A stretch of 64,000 nt of DNA from NCBI GenBank assembly GCA_036250225.1, contig JAPZLL010000052.1:186001-250000 (forward strand), written 5' to 3'. The stretch comes from Cercophora sp. LCS_1. Taxonomy: Eukaryota; Ascomycota; Sordariomycetes; Sordariales; Lasiosphaeriaceae. The number at the start of each line of letters is the position of its first letter. The first letter of the stretch is position 1. Below the pieces are notes generated by a model that worked only from the letters and a program-made list of their open reading frames with translations, did no database searches and was not told where the DNA came from. Below, in pieces: positions 12,560 through 24,091 of this stretch. The position numbers and the translations under genes are program-made.

Positions 12560-12778
12560 GCTACGTGCCCGTATCTGGTTTGGACGAAACTAATGAGGAA
12601 GAACTTCAGAGACGAGAAAGACACTGGAGTGGCCCATAGAAAACTAAAGGCAGTATATCCCACAATCAAATGGGAAGACGTGCTGAGCGGTAAGCACACG
12701 CCAGAGAGTCTCCCGGCATTGCATCAGATGATATTTCAGGGCATATCGTGGGGATTGGAAGGGCTACCGTCTGTTTGA
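12560..12778 (+). pseudogene. Relic of a second SLIP-GC-like GTPase gene
   Basis: An open segment (frame of an ATG at 12593, closed by TAG at 12557 and TGA at 12776) reads a peptide that aligns with the intact GTPase about 1.6 kb downstream. Over a 33-residue stretch I count 16 identities, including AVYPT, a following D-x-L-x-G spacing and TPExL; the intact counterpart is at about 14188-14286. No P-loop, start or continuation is recognisable around it. I infer a decayed or partially duplicated family member in the same orientation. It is too diverged to be a recent tandem copy. Confidence 0.65.
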
Positions 12779-13693
12779 GGGGTAGGCTAGAGCCTGAACT
12801 AATATTCCAAACGCCTAGGGGCATTATTTGAAGGCTTTGTGGTTTCTATCGGTACTTGTAGGATGAAAGATAGACATGAACATTACTTGAAAAGCCCAGA
12901 TCAGCGAGCGTTATTGTGTCAATTGATGTTTCTAGAATAGCCATTCAGCCTCGGTGTCATAGTTCAGGGCCCCTGAAATCTCATTCGATGCCTCTGGACT
13001 ATTGCCTGATGCCTCGACACAATATCTGAAGCCTTGGAACATTATTGGATGCCTCTATTCTTCCACCAAAGGTGAGTTCTTATGTTTTCAGAGCGGGGCG
13101 ATAGTGAGCAAACGTCCATAGGTCATGTCATGGGTCAAGGGTAAGGCGCTTAGCAACAAAACAATGGATCGAGGGTTTCCAATGAGGCAATATCAATGGG
13201 CAGGGGAAGAGTACGGGTAATGGGGAGGTCAGTTTGAAATGAGCAGGAGAATGGGGTTATGAAATGACTAGATCATAGAATGAGATGTCCGAAGAACGAA
13301 GACTGTAGTTCCCAAAATGACACCTTGGAGTGTCAAAGACGAGACTTCGCCAAGGATGAGGAGGTGAGATTCCTTAATCTGTGTGCCTGAGGTAAACACC
13401 AACAACACCAACAACCGTCTGCATTGACCCTCAGAAGGAGCCTCGTTCCTTCCATTATCGACTACGTGCCTCGGTTTTCAGGCCCCTGTTGGGCTTTCTT
13501 CGTTCCAAAATCAACAAAGCTGCCACACCTTCTTCCTCCACACAACTTACAGTTTCTTCCACCAACCAACCCAATCCGCTACCTCCAACCCGTTGGCAAA
13601 CGTCTACTGGCTTCAGATCGCGAGGTTTGATATACCACCTTCAATTCCGTTGCTTATTAGGTACTGACCAATTGATATCGCAGAACCGCAACC
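12779..13693. other. Spacer and promoter region of the GTPase gene
   Basis: About 900 bp with no ORF of note. A degenerate tandem of about four 20-21 bp units built around GATGCCTC/GAAGCCTT lies at about 12978-13062. The right end (13390-13690), rich in C and A, should be the leader of the GTPase gene starting at 13694. Confidence 0.5.
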
Positions 13694-16600
13694 ATGAGCT
13701 CCGCCGCGTCGAGCGCAGCAAATCTGGAGACAATGCACCTTCAGAGCCTCGGGAAGCTGGCCAAGGAAGCCTCGCCCGGTATCCTCGAGGCTGGGATCCC
13801 TGTCGGGCTCAATATCCTGTCGGATATCGAAACTGCCCTGGGCAAAGCGGAGGGAGTGCCAGAGATCGAGAAGCTCCTCGCCTCCATAAAGAATGTCAAG
13901 GCCCACACTTACCCGAAACGCACCATTATTGGCGTTGTCGGTACTACCGGTGCTGGAAAGAGCTCTGTTATCAACGCTGTCCTCGACGAAGAATCCCTTG
14001 TCCCCACCAATTGCATGAGGGCTTGCACAGCTGTCATCACTGAGCTGCGTTGGAACGACGCCGAGGACTTTAGCAAGCGGTATCGAGCCGAAGTACAGTT
14101 TATAAGCCCGGAGGACTGGTACAAAGAGCTGAAGATCTTGTTCAATGACCTCTCTCATGTCACGGTTCAGGAGCTTGCAAACAGTGATGGCGACGCCGGC
14201 ATTGCGTATAGCAAGATAAGGGCCGTCTATCCGACTCTGACGAAGCAAGATATGCTTGGCGGCCAGGTCACTCCCGAGACCCTAGCGACGGATGACTCCG
14301 TTGGGGGAATACTGGGTACAGTACTCCAATTCTCGGCATCAAACTCGAAGAAGCTGCTTGCCTTGATCGGCGAGTATATCGATTCACAAGACAAGTTTGC
14401 CGATGGGAAGCCCAGTGCGGTCCGGGGGTATTGGCCGCTGGTGAAGGTCGTTCGAATTTACGTCAAGTCGCCAATTCTGGCCACCGGTCTCATCCTGGTA
14501 GATCTGGTATGTCAAACCCAACTTCCAGTTATTCTAGGAATCAACTGACCGTGATAAAGCCTGGTGTTCAGGACTCCAACGCCGCCAGGTCAGCTGTTGC
14601 AGCCGGATACATCCAAGAGTGTACTGGACTGTGGGTCGTTGTACCGATCACCCGCGCCGTGGACGACCAAACCGCAAAGAGTCTGATGGGGGACTCATTT
14701 CGACGCCAGCTTCAGCTCGATGGCCTGTACTCAGCTGTCACGTTTATCTGTTCCAAGACGGATGATCTCACGATCGCCGAGGTCATGAGAGTGCTCCTGA
14801 GTGATCATCCGGTTTTTACTTTGCAGCAGCGTCTCAATGAGCTTGAGGAGGCGGCGGCCCAAATTTCCGGCCAAATGGAGGGCGTGGCGCAGCGTCTTAG
14901 TGAGCTCGACAGTGAGATCGAGGACACGCAGAGGCAGCTCACGGTTGTCGAGCATGCTGTTTACACGGCTGACCATGATGAGGACAGCATTCTTCTCGTC
15001 TCTCCCGCTTCGTCTAGGAAGAGGGCCCCGCGCTCTGCCGCTGTGGCATCGAGAAAGAAAACCCGCCGGGATATTGTCCCAAGAGATCCCTTCCTTGATG
15101 ATAACGACGATGGCTTTGACATTCCCGATATCTCCTATTCCGATGACGAGCTTATAATCGATGAGCCAAAGCCAGAGATAGAGACCCTGAGCAAGCAAAA
15201 CGCCATTGCTCGTCGGGACGCCCTTGCGACGGCCAACCAGGCAGCGCGCGAGGAAAAGATTAGCCTCGCCAAACAACAAAAGGCTCTCAAAAAGAAGCTG
15301 AAGGCCAAGAGAGCTGAGGTCAGATCCCTCCGTTCTGAGATAAGGGGTGTCTGTATTCAATACCGAAATGAATACTCACGGCCCTCCATCAAGGGTCAGT
15401 TTGCTGGTGGTCTCAGAGAGTAAACAAACCCCTTTCCCCCAATAAATCGACACAACTAATGCTGTATAGGATTGATCAATCTGCTGCTGCGGAGCACGAC
15501 GAGGACGAGTTTGACCCATCGGTTGAGGAGCGTGACTACGAGAAGATCTCCGCTGAGCTGCCTGTGTTTTGCGTCTCGAGCAGGGCTTACCAGAAGATGT
15601 CCGGCCGGCTCGAGACCGAGAGAGTCGATAACGCCTCCGGGTTTATCGATATCGAGAGTACCGAGATTCCAGCCCTGCAGAGACACGCCATGGAGACAAT
15701 CGGCTCCGCCCGCGCCGCTGCTTGTCGCCGATTCTACGACGAACTGCGACAATATCTTTCTTCCCTGATGATGCAGGTTGTCATCGCCAATCAACCCCTC
15801 AAGCTGGCGGACGATATGAGAGAGAATGAGCTTGTGTTTCTCAAGCAAGCTTTGATTACCCTCGAGGATGTGAGTTTGTTTACCTCTAAACCGTCTTCCT
15901 TGGGATCTAATCTGTCATACAGGGCCTGGAGACCGCCATCAAGGCTTGTATGGACACCTGTCGGAAGAAGATGCGGTCTAGAGTCTTTGCAAAACTCGAG
16001 TCCGCTGCAAATTCCGCTTCCGATCAAGCGGTTATCACTGTCGAGGCCTGGGGCCGTCGCAAGGATGAGGGTGGCTTGGCCTTCACGACATACCGGGCTA
16101 CCTGCGTCAGAGAGTACGTTCCCTTATGATAACCGCTTCTACTAGTTGTAGCCACTGACAACTTGATAGTGGTGCATTCAAAGGCCGGAATGGACAACGA
16201 GACTTCAATGAAGGTTGGTTTTAGAACCTAAGGTACTGCGTGTGAGATTGATACTGATAATCCCCTAGAGCTCGCCGGGCCTATTAAGGACAAGATCTCC
16301 AGAAAGTGGGAGAACCTTTTCGAAAAATTCATCCCTGAGCAGCTGGCTCTGCTTGGGGACGAGGCTGCACGGCATGTTGCCACCTTCATTGCCGCCATGG
16401 CGGGTCGTGAGGCCCTAACCAAGTCACCGACGTACAAGCTCGTCATGGGGACGGTCGAGAGCCTTAGCCACCAGATCAAGGACACAAGTGTTTTTGTTTT
16501 GATGGTCAAAGATGGGTCAAAAGCAGCCAACCGGGTTTTTACGCCCATTGTGACCGGATTCATGAAAGAGGCGTACGAAGTCTGCCTTGATGAGAGCGGT

Positions 16601-17082
16601 AAGCTGACCTCCAAGGGAATTTTCACGGCGTGCTCATCACTCTACCATATAGGGCTCGGTTGTTTCAAGCGCATGAAAGAGCACAGCAAACACATATCAA
16701 CGAGAAGCGTGGTGCCATGTTCGCTAGAGTAAGCGGCAAAGCTCGAGATCTACTGGACAAGATGATGGACAACGTCCACAAGGAAGCCCAAACGAGGGCT
16801 GGGGGGATCGTATCCCGCATTAAGGACGATTATACAACTCTGGTTGTTGACAAGAATATCTTCAAGGCTTTGAAGGACGTACGGGAGCGGATTAAGCGTA
16901 TACTCCTCGCGGCCGACAGCAACTTCGTCAAGGTATATCACAACGTCGAGATGGCCAGCACCGCGATTGAGCACCCATCCGGCCATAATACTAACGATTC
17001 CATGGAGGCCGAGCCTCCCTCTCCGGCTGCTGGGGCCATGATTTCGGCCTTCTCTGAGGGCCAGTTCATGATGAGGGTCTGA
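13694..17082 (+). CDS. SLIP-GC-like large GTPase (dynamin-type P-loop)
   Basis: Proposed exons 13694-14506, 14560-15419, 15470-15869, 15923-16113, 16170-16213, 16269-16598 and 16670-17082; about 1016 aa. G1 is GTTGAGKSS (residues 83-91), G3 is DLPG formed across the first splice junction, and G4 is SKTD in FICSKTDD. Long alpha-helical, charged regions follow, including an acidic Asp-rich insert (about 15100-15160) and a Lys-rich coiled-coil-like stretch. This is the layout of the fungal proteins annotated as nuclear GTPase SLIP-GC; cellular role in fungi is unknown. The 3' end is uncertain. Acceptor 16652 continues the frame as GLGCFKRMKEHSKHI and then hits a stop at 16732, while acceptor 16669 reaches the long open frame to 17082. 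See findings. The gene is divergent from CFIm25. Confidence 0.85.
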
Positions 17083-18532
17083 GATGTGTGGCTCTACGAG
17101 TTTGGGTTCTCTTGGGGCGATTTGAATGGTTCCCCAAGAGGTGTATGGTTACGATGTTGGATGTATTGAGCTGAAAATCAGGACGTCTATGGAGTTTTCT
17201 GGCCCTCTGGAACTACGTGGAAAGTATTCATGATCGGTTGCATGTCGGAAAGGAAGAGCTGCCTGCCTGCCGGCTTGGACGAGGGGCATTGGAACGGTCA
17301 ATATGCTACCTTAGCCGAACCGTTGGTAGACTCAATTATCAAGTCTATGAATAATATCGCACGGCTTGACAACCTACACTAATAAACATGTGCAGACGAG
17401 TCTACAAGTAGACTGGTCTCGGGCAAATCCTGGAGCAGGGTCGTATTCAACAACTCCACAGAAACGAGGGGGGACAGACTCACGGGCGTTCTCATTTCGG
17501 AGGCGATCAGGGTAGCGAGACCAACGCGATTCCGAGACGAACTCATCTCTCGTCGTCTGAGAGCGCCCTCTGGAAGAAGGGGCGTGAGCCGGAAAGGTCG
17601 GGGTGATGGTCGGGGGTCATCCATGTTTTTCTGGTCGGCTAACAAGTCAGCGCGGCAGGGCGGCGAGTCACAGTCACACCGGTTCACCGTTGCAATGATT
17701 CAAAGCATCGACAGAGGAATCTGGGGCAGAGCTCCCAAGATAGGCTAATTATCAAGTGGGCATTTGCAACCGGGAACTGCGCGCAGGTATTGACAGCGGG
17801 CCTGGTAAAAGTGCGGATCGAGACGCCTTGGTTGGCGTCCGGCTTCTGTATCGGCCCCTGGGTATCAGGATATCAAAATGCAGAAGGCGCGGCTGCCGTT
17901 CGTTGGGCCCCATTCAAATTGATTGGCATGGAAGCGCTATCGGAAGCCGGATCGCCAATGAGTGACCCAGGAAGCTGGCGGCCGGCCCACTATCGAACAG
18001 GGTTCCCGTTTCTTTCAGCCTTTGCGTGCCGCTAGTAAGCGACTTGGAGCGAGCATTTCACCACTGCCAAACGGCGGAAGCGGGACTCGGCTCGGCGGGG
18101 GTCGGATGGTGGGTGCAGGTGGTGGACGTGGTGGTGGGCTGGCTGGGCCCAGGCCCTGGTTTCCATGTGTTCGATCCAACTCCAGGTGTGAGTCTACCTG
18201 CCAGGTGGGTGCCGACCCCCGGCCTCACCACCACAAAACCAATTGCTGTAAAACCCACACACGCTGGCTACTCCGCACACCCGCACACCTTACAAACTTT
18301 GGAGGGCCCTATTTCCGATCCGCCTTGCTGCCAGTTATTTCCCAATTTTCCGCCCGGCCGAGACCGACAGCAAACGGCCAGGACGCAGACCCGGCAATCG
18401 GCATGAACGGGAGCCTGTTTATCGCCCTCGGTCAAGTTGGTCACGCGCTCCCTTGAGCAGCACATCGACCCGGAGGAAACTTGGAACGGCGTCTTGCGGT
18501 CGCCTGCCACTGCCTGCGGGCTGACTGCCACA
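17083..18532. other. Intergenic region between GTPase and hypothetical gene
   Basis: About 1.45 kb. ORFs of 60-165 codons appear on both strands but overlap each other and show no domain. The right half (18050-18500) is GC-rich with G/T runs on the plus strand, and probably forms the promoter and leader of the gene starting at 18533. Nothing else supported. Confidence 0.5.
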
Positions 18533-20431
18533 ATGGACGACGCAGCAAGGCTCGTTTCGGAGCTGCACGACAAGCTCGCCGAGCTTGACGGCAAGGTTGC
18601 CGCCTACCAGCGCGACATGCTTGCCCAGTTTCACCTGCACATGGACGATTGTCTCAAACAATACCCAGCCCACGTCTCGACCGAAGTCTCGCGAGTCATC
18701 GCTGCGTCCATGTCCAAGTATCCCGCACTCAACGCTCCGACTCGCCGTGACGGCAGCGGAGATGTGTCCCCGCGCACCGAAAACTGCGACGGCAACGACG
18801 ACAACGACGACGACGACGAGCGCAAGCCTTGGGAAATCCGGGATGGGAGGAAATCGCCACCGCCCATTCTTTACCACACCTCTGGCAAGCCCAAGGACGG
18901 ACCCCGAAGTCCCCATCAACGCGAGAAAGAATTCCAAGGACTTTTTACCCCCAGCTATCTCCCACTCCTCGACAGCAGCTACCACGCACCCCAATCTCCG
19001 CCCGTCTCCCCGCCTCCGACAACGCCATTGTTTGCCCTCTCCCTTGACGCCTTAAAAACCGTGGAGGAACCAAAGCAGCCCGAGACAGTCATGACGGAGA
19101 AGGAGGCAACCAGGCCAGATCCGGTCAGACGCCTCACAGACCGGTCGTCGTCATCACTTGAGTCATCGGGCAGCGAGACAAAGGTTAGGAGAAGTGCGCT
19201 GCGCCGATCGTCAGGCTCAACGAAGGGCGCCAGCCCGCGTCGCGTGCGGTTCGATTTTGAGGGCGAGGAGGTACTCCCTTCGAGTTCTCCCCACTCACCT
19301 TCAGCGGTTCTGACCCTGGCTGGTGGGGCGGAGGCCGAGAAGCCCAAGCCTCAGCCTCAGCCGGAGCTGGAGGCCGCACCGAAGATCGTGGAATCACCAG
19401 CCGTTGTCGAACTGTCTCTTCTGGACGTAGAAGGAGAGGAGGATCTGCTGCCGAGGCCAAGAAAAGTTTCCTCCACCCAGGCACTGCAGGCCCTTTCTCG
19501 GACACCACTCGATGCAGGAACAACTTGGACCGTGGTGAATTCCGACTCGGAGGAACTAGCCAAAACAAACGGCAACGGAATTAGCGGTGGTGTTGAGTAC
19601 GGTGCCGACAAGTCCGCGAAGGCAAAGCCCGAAGTCATCGTCCTTCCAGCAAGCACCATGACGGAAGTCCCCCGCATTGACGAGCTACTTGGCTCGCCTA
19701 TCGAAGAACTTGAAGAATATCGCGATGAAGATGCATCGGACGAGGAGTTCCTGTCGATGAGCACCAAGTTATCCAAGCCATCATCCAAGGCAACGTCGCC
19801 CGTTGCCCCATTCGGCTTTAGCCAAGCACCCGTTACTCGTGGAGCTGCTACCGCAACCATCAAGAATAACATGGTCCCCATTCCCCGTACCCAAGCGCTC
19901 CTGGTCTCCGATCGCCCTGGCCCCACCCAGCAAGTCGACGACCAGGACTCCCTTTTCGACTTTGATGACGAGGAGGGCTCCAACGACCGATCGAAGAACG
20001 AGAAGTATCTCCCCGACGCCGAAGACGAAGATGAGACGCCGGTTTCGGAGCGCCTAGGTCTACGTATCGCTCCCAGGGCTAATCAACCCACGCCGCCACT
20101 CGAGCCGGATGACGACCTTGGCCCCTTGCCCCCTGTGTCTCCTTCGGCAGCCCTTTTTAGTGCATCACTGGGCTCTTATAGGGGACAACCTCTCAAGGGA
20201 ATGGGCGTCATGAAAAACTTGAATCCGCAGCTGTACGATGATATTGCCGGCATGGACAACGTCCAGGCCTTGGTTGGCAGCATCGATGACCCAGCCAACA
20301 TTGCGAGTTATAGGGCCAGTGTGGCACGATCCACTTTGGCGCGATCGGGCGTCGGAGCCACACCGCGCAGTTTCACGGAGCGGTTGGCTTTGGAGGAGGC
20401 CATGGAGCGGAGGAGGAATGGGGATGAGTGA
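18533..20431 (+). CDS. Unrecognised, largely disordered acidic protein
   Basis: Single exon, 632 aa from the ATG at 18533; the same frame is open back to 18437, and an ATG there would add 32 residues of unlike composition. The first 60 residues look like an amphipathic helix or coiled coil (ARLVSELHDKLAELDGKV, then a QYPAHVSTEVSRVIAASM segment). The middle is low-complexity, rich in Ser, Pro, Glu and Asp, with clusters such as SSSSLESSGSE and DEDEETP, so mostly disordered. The last 75 residues (GQPLKGMGVMKNLNPQLYDD, then a segment ending in ERLALEEAMERRR) look more ordered and may be the conserved end. I do not recognise a family. The intact 632-codon frame with coding-like composition makes it a real gene; function unknown. 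Confidence 0.8.
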   Translation: MDDAARLVSELHDKLAELDGKVAAYQRDMLAQFHLHMDDCLKQYPAHVSTEVSRVIAASMSKYPALNAPTRRDGSGDVSPRTENCDGNDDNDDDDERKPWEIRDGRKSPPPILYHTSGKPKDGPRSPHQREKEFQGLFTPSYLPLLDSSYHAPQSPPVSPPPTTPLFALSLDALKTVEEPKQPETVMTEKEATRPDPVRRLTDRSSSSLESSGSETKVRRSALRRSSGSTKGASPRRVRFDFEGEEVLPSSSPHSPSAVLTLAGGAEAEKPKPQPQPELEAAPKIVESPAVVELSLLDVEGEEDLLPRPRKVSSTQALQALSRTPLDAGTTWTVVNSDSEELAKTNGNGISGGVEYGADKSAKAKPEVIVLPASTMTEVPRIDELLGSPIEELEEYRDEDASDEEFLSMSTKLSKPSSKATSPVAPFGFSQAPVTRGAATATIKNNMVPIPRTQALLVSDRPGPTQQVDDQDSLFDFDDEEGSNDRSKNEKYLPDAEDEDETPVSERLGLRIAPRANQPTPPLEPDDDLGPLPPVSPSAALFSASLGSYRGQPLKGMGVMKNLNPQLYDDIAGMDNVQALVGSIDDPANIASYRASVARSTLARSGVGATPRSFTERLALEEAMERRRNGDE

Positions 20432-21639
20432 AAAGGCTCCTGATGAGGAGTAAGAGGGTGGAAGTATGTTTCTTTAGCCCTTCAAGTCGGCTCAAGCGGC
20501 CTCTCTAGTTATCATACAGCATAAAGGTTAAAGGGAATATTGGTATTCAGGGAATGGGGATGGCGGGAGGTAATATTGCAGCGGTGTAGGCGGAGCATGA
20601 AGGACGGTTTCGAGAAGGGACTTGCATTATAACCTGTACAATACCTCGATGCATCGTGATACCAGGAGACAAGTTGGCTGGCGGGATCGGTATTGGTGAA
20701 CCCTGGGAATAACATTACATTCTATTTTAGCTGAGTCGGAGAGCCGTCGAGGCGTGAGCTGTGAGCATGTCTCACAGCTGAATAACAATTATCTTGTGTT
20801 GCTTGGCGAGTTCGAGATGGCGTGTTGCATGAGCTCTTAGCTGCTGGCGGGGTCAAATGCGAGGTGAATGAGGGATGAAGGTCTACCAGATGAGATTTGA
20901 ACTGAAATAGAAAGCTGGAAAATGGACGGAACGATATCTACAGGAGAGAAAAAAAAGGAGGGAGAAAGGGAGAGGAGAAGAGGAAGCCGCGCAGAAAAAA
21001 ACGAGGACAGGAGACACTGCATATTTTATTTCCTTTTCCACTCACTCCCGCAGCAAGTTGATCAGTCAGTTGTCGATCAAAGGGTCGTCTCTCCCGTCCG
21101 TCCTCCCCCAACATCCCACCTCCCCACCCGGTTATCGATAGCTCACACACAGCACCAGCAGCGGAAGACCCACCCCCGGCGAGCGTTTGGGGTCGTGCGG
21201 ATCAGAAAAGTGCAGAGGGGACCCCCAGCCAATCAGCACATGAAGCGACCGTGTCAAAGCAAACGCCGCCGCCGCTGCTCGCCCGCCGGCCGCTTCGTCT
21301 CGTCGTCGATGCGAAAAGAAGAATGGAATGTGTGTGAAGGAGAGCGGAATCTAACTTGTCAAAACGAAGCGAAGCGATCTCACCTTGGATTGGGTTGTCC
21401 TGTTGGTGTGGTTATTGGCCATCTGGACAAACTCTTCTCTTCCATTTTCTTTTCTCCTTGTCTTTACGTTCTGTATACATATATGCACACACCATCGACG
21501 AATCGGTAACCCTTTCCGATGAACTTACGAAGCTAGGCGGTAGCTTTTTTTCCCCCTCTTCTTCTCTTTCCTTTGCCGACGGGCGTTGCCAAAACAGAAG
21601 CAAAGCAAGGCGGAAAGCAGAGCCGACGAACGATACACG
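20432..21639. other. Intergenic region upstream of the glutaminyl cyclase gene
   Basis: About 1.2 kb. A purine-rich tract (20935-21005) and a pyrimidine-rich tract (21420-21590) flank a mixed region; the latter probably lies in the leader of the next gene. An upstream in-frame ATG at 21586 exists but would add 18 charged residues before the signal peptide. No other gene seen. Confidence 0.5.
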
Positions 21640-22782
21640 ATGCGATCGCCATCTAGCGCCTGCGCCGCCCGGTCGGGGACACAGAGGTTAACGGGTCTGC
21701 TGGTCGGGCTTCTAGTCCTCTCGTTGACGACGTTCGTTGCGGCGTACAAGGATCTCTCCGACAACTTTCTGCGACAGATACCTGCGCCGTCGGAGGAGGA
21801 CTTTGATATCAGCACCGGGACGCTGCTTGCGCCATTGCTGATTCCACGGGTACCGGGGACGGGTGGGCAGATCAAGGCGCAAGAACACTTTGTCAACTTC
21901 TTCAAGAAGCACCTACCGAAGTGGGAGATTTCGTGGCAGAACTCGACGTCCAAAACACCGACCTCGGGCGACAAAGAGCTTCCGTTTGCGAATATTATCG
22001 TCAAGAGGGAACCACCATGGACGAAGCCGGGGCAGGCGAACCTGCTGACTCTGGTGGCGCACTACGACAGCAAGATCAAGCCCGACGGCTTCATCGGCGC
22101 GACCGATAGCGCGGCGCCGTGCGCGATCCTCATGTTCGTGGCGAGGGAGATTGAAAAATACCTGACGCAGATGCACTCGGAGATGGTAGCGCTTGGGGAA
22201 CTCGGCGGTACTCCCGAGATGGACATGGGTGTGCAGATTCTGTTGCTAGACGGCGAGGAGGCCTTTGACAATTGGTCTGCGACCGACTCGCTATACGGGT
22301 CCCGCGCGCTCGCAGCCGAGTGGGAGGATGCGGCACCATTCAAGGTGTTGTCCAACTACAAGAACCCACTACGACAGATCTCGCTGTTTGTGCTGCTCGA
22401 TTTGCTAGGCGCGGCGAACCCGAGCATTCCGAGCTACTTCCAGCTGACGCATTGGGCCTACAAGAAGCTAGGGACTATTGAGGGGCGGATGAGGCAGCTC
22501 AAGCTGCTTGAGAGCGAGCCGCCCAAACCGTTCCTGCCCGAGGGCGGGAAGCCGAACGACCAGTTCTACAGAGCGTATATCGGGGATGATCACGAGCCGT
22601 TCATGTTCAGGGGCGTTCCGATTCTGCATCTCATCCCTAGCCCGTTCCCACCTGTGTGGCACACGATGCAGGATGACGGCGGTCATTTGGATATGAAAAC
22701 GGTGAGGGATTGGGCGAAGATCATGACGGCATTCGCGCTTGAGTGGCTTGACATGATGGAGGTGGAACCGCCGGCGCCATGA
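21640..22782 (+). CDS. Secreted glutaminyl-peptide cyclotransferase-like M28 protein
   Basis: Single exon, 380 aa. It has a signal peptide of about 35 residues (basic start, then LTGLLVGLLVLSLTTFVAA) and a zinc-dependent M28-type alpha/beta fold. Family landmarks: LLTLVAHYDSK, then GATDSAAPCA with the zinc Asp near residue 156, LLLDGEEAFDNW with the Glu pair near 206-207 (zinc ligand and proton shuttle in human QPCT), and PPVWHTMQDD with the third zinc ligand His. The DNW after the Glu pair and the WHT motif favour glutaminyl cyclase over aminopeptidase. Such enzymes convert N-terminal Gln to pyroglutamate on secreted proteins. The start at 21640 is preferred because it places the signal peptide at the N-terminus. 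No introns. Confidence 0.92.
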   Translation: MRSPSSACAARSGTQRLTGLLVGLLVLSLTTFVAAYKDLSDNFLRQIPAPSEEDFDISTGTLLAPLLIPRVPGTGGQIKAQEHFVNFFKKHLPKWEISWQNSTSKTPTSGDKELPFANIIVKREPPWTKPGQANLLTLVAHYDSKIKPDGFIGATDSAAPCAILMFVAREIEKYLTQMHSEMVALGELGGTPEMDMGVQILLLDGEEAFDNWSATDSLYGSRALAAEWEDAAPFKVLSNYKNPLRQISLFVLLDLLGAANPSIPSYFQLTHWAYKKLGTIEGRMRQLKLLESEPPKPFLPEGGKPNDQFYRAYIGDDHEPFMFRGVPILHLIPSPFPPVWHTMQDDGGHLDMKTVRDWAKIMTAFALEWLDMMEVEPPAP

Positions 22783-24091
22783 GGTTTAGTTGAAAGAACC
22801 GGTGTTTGGATGGTTCGGGAATAGACGCCTCTGAGAAGCCATCGTAACGAATGGTGCGAATTCGATGTGAGGCAAAAGCGTGCTTGGGGAGCTTATACCC
22901 GGTGTTTTTGTATTGTACATTTGAGGTGTTTGATGATGTGTCTGGGTGATAACAGAACAGGCACTAGGTCCGGTGAAGTCGGCTTCAGTGATGTGCCAGG
23001 GAAACGTGTATAACAGAGCGCAATGAAGATATGCCACATGCAGGTCTTGTTTGAACTCAGGCTCAATGAAGGTGTGGTGAGCTCTCCAGTGTACCCCGGG
23101 ATATGATGGTGCTAGAGTTTCTTCTCCATGAGGGTCTTCTACGCACTTGCTGGACCTGGTAAGACATGAGAATAGTGTAGATTTCTCTGTACAATCCCAT
23201 CAGGTAAGACTGCTTCAAGCGCTGAATTTGTGTGGTTGGAGCCTGGATCGGTCGTCGCCAACTTGTTCCCCGTACCCGCCACAGCCAAGATCGCCGTGTG
23301 GTGTTTCGCAAGTCTGAAGCCGAAGACGCAGCAGAACCCACGAATGCACGTGTATAACTTTCGATGCCTCAGAGTAGTTTGAAAAGAAATTAGTGCAAAA
23401 CGCAAGCAGCCTTCCCTTGATAAATCCTAACGTCTCTCAGTCTCTAGGAGAGGACCGGAGCCTGGCCTTGGTGGGGTGGCGGGGTAGCGCTGCCGCGGCG
23501 GTGACTCCCTCGCAGCAAACCAACCCCACCCAATCAACAGGCCATGACTTTGATCTGGACTGCAGCAGCCGCCACTGCGCTCCCTTTCCATCCCGACCCC
23601 CCCAGACCCCAAATACTCCAGAAGAAATCAGAAACCTCGGCCAGGCGCAGTAAAACGCAATCGATCTTCGTCCTTGTCTCCCTCTATTCCCTTCCCCATC
23701 CTCCCTTATCATCTTACTTTGTCTCCCCTTGCGCCAAGGCAGCCTCCTGCGCGACTTGGAAGGGAAGGGCGCACATTTGGCGAGCAGTCAAACAAGGTTG
23801 GGCCGTTTTCTCAGTTCTTCTTTCGCAGAGACTGCGTCAGGCATCTCTGCTGCGATTTCCTCAAAGACGGCTTCTCACGGGTCTCAAACGACAACAGACA
23901 CAACCATCGCGCGACAGGATAGTTCTGGCGGCTCTCGGTCCGAGGCCGTGTCCGTTGGCGGTATCCTTTTCGATAAGCGATACACACCCTGCAAGCAACC
24001 GCGTTGTACCGGCCCGTTTATCACCAATCCTGAAACCGATCGGGATCCCGCGACCACAGCAAACGACGCAACAGGACAAAACACAGCAGCT
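22783..24091. other. Intergenic region and leader of the pho85 gene
   Basis: About 1.3 kb. The left part is the 3' UTR of the cyclase gene. From 23440 onward the sequence is C-rich and should be the pho85 promoter and a long leader. Several ORFs, including one of about 206 codons (23544-24164), run over the pho85 start in other frames; they lack domains and may act at most as upstream ORFs. No other gene supported. Confidence 0.5.
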
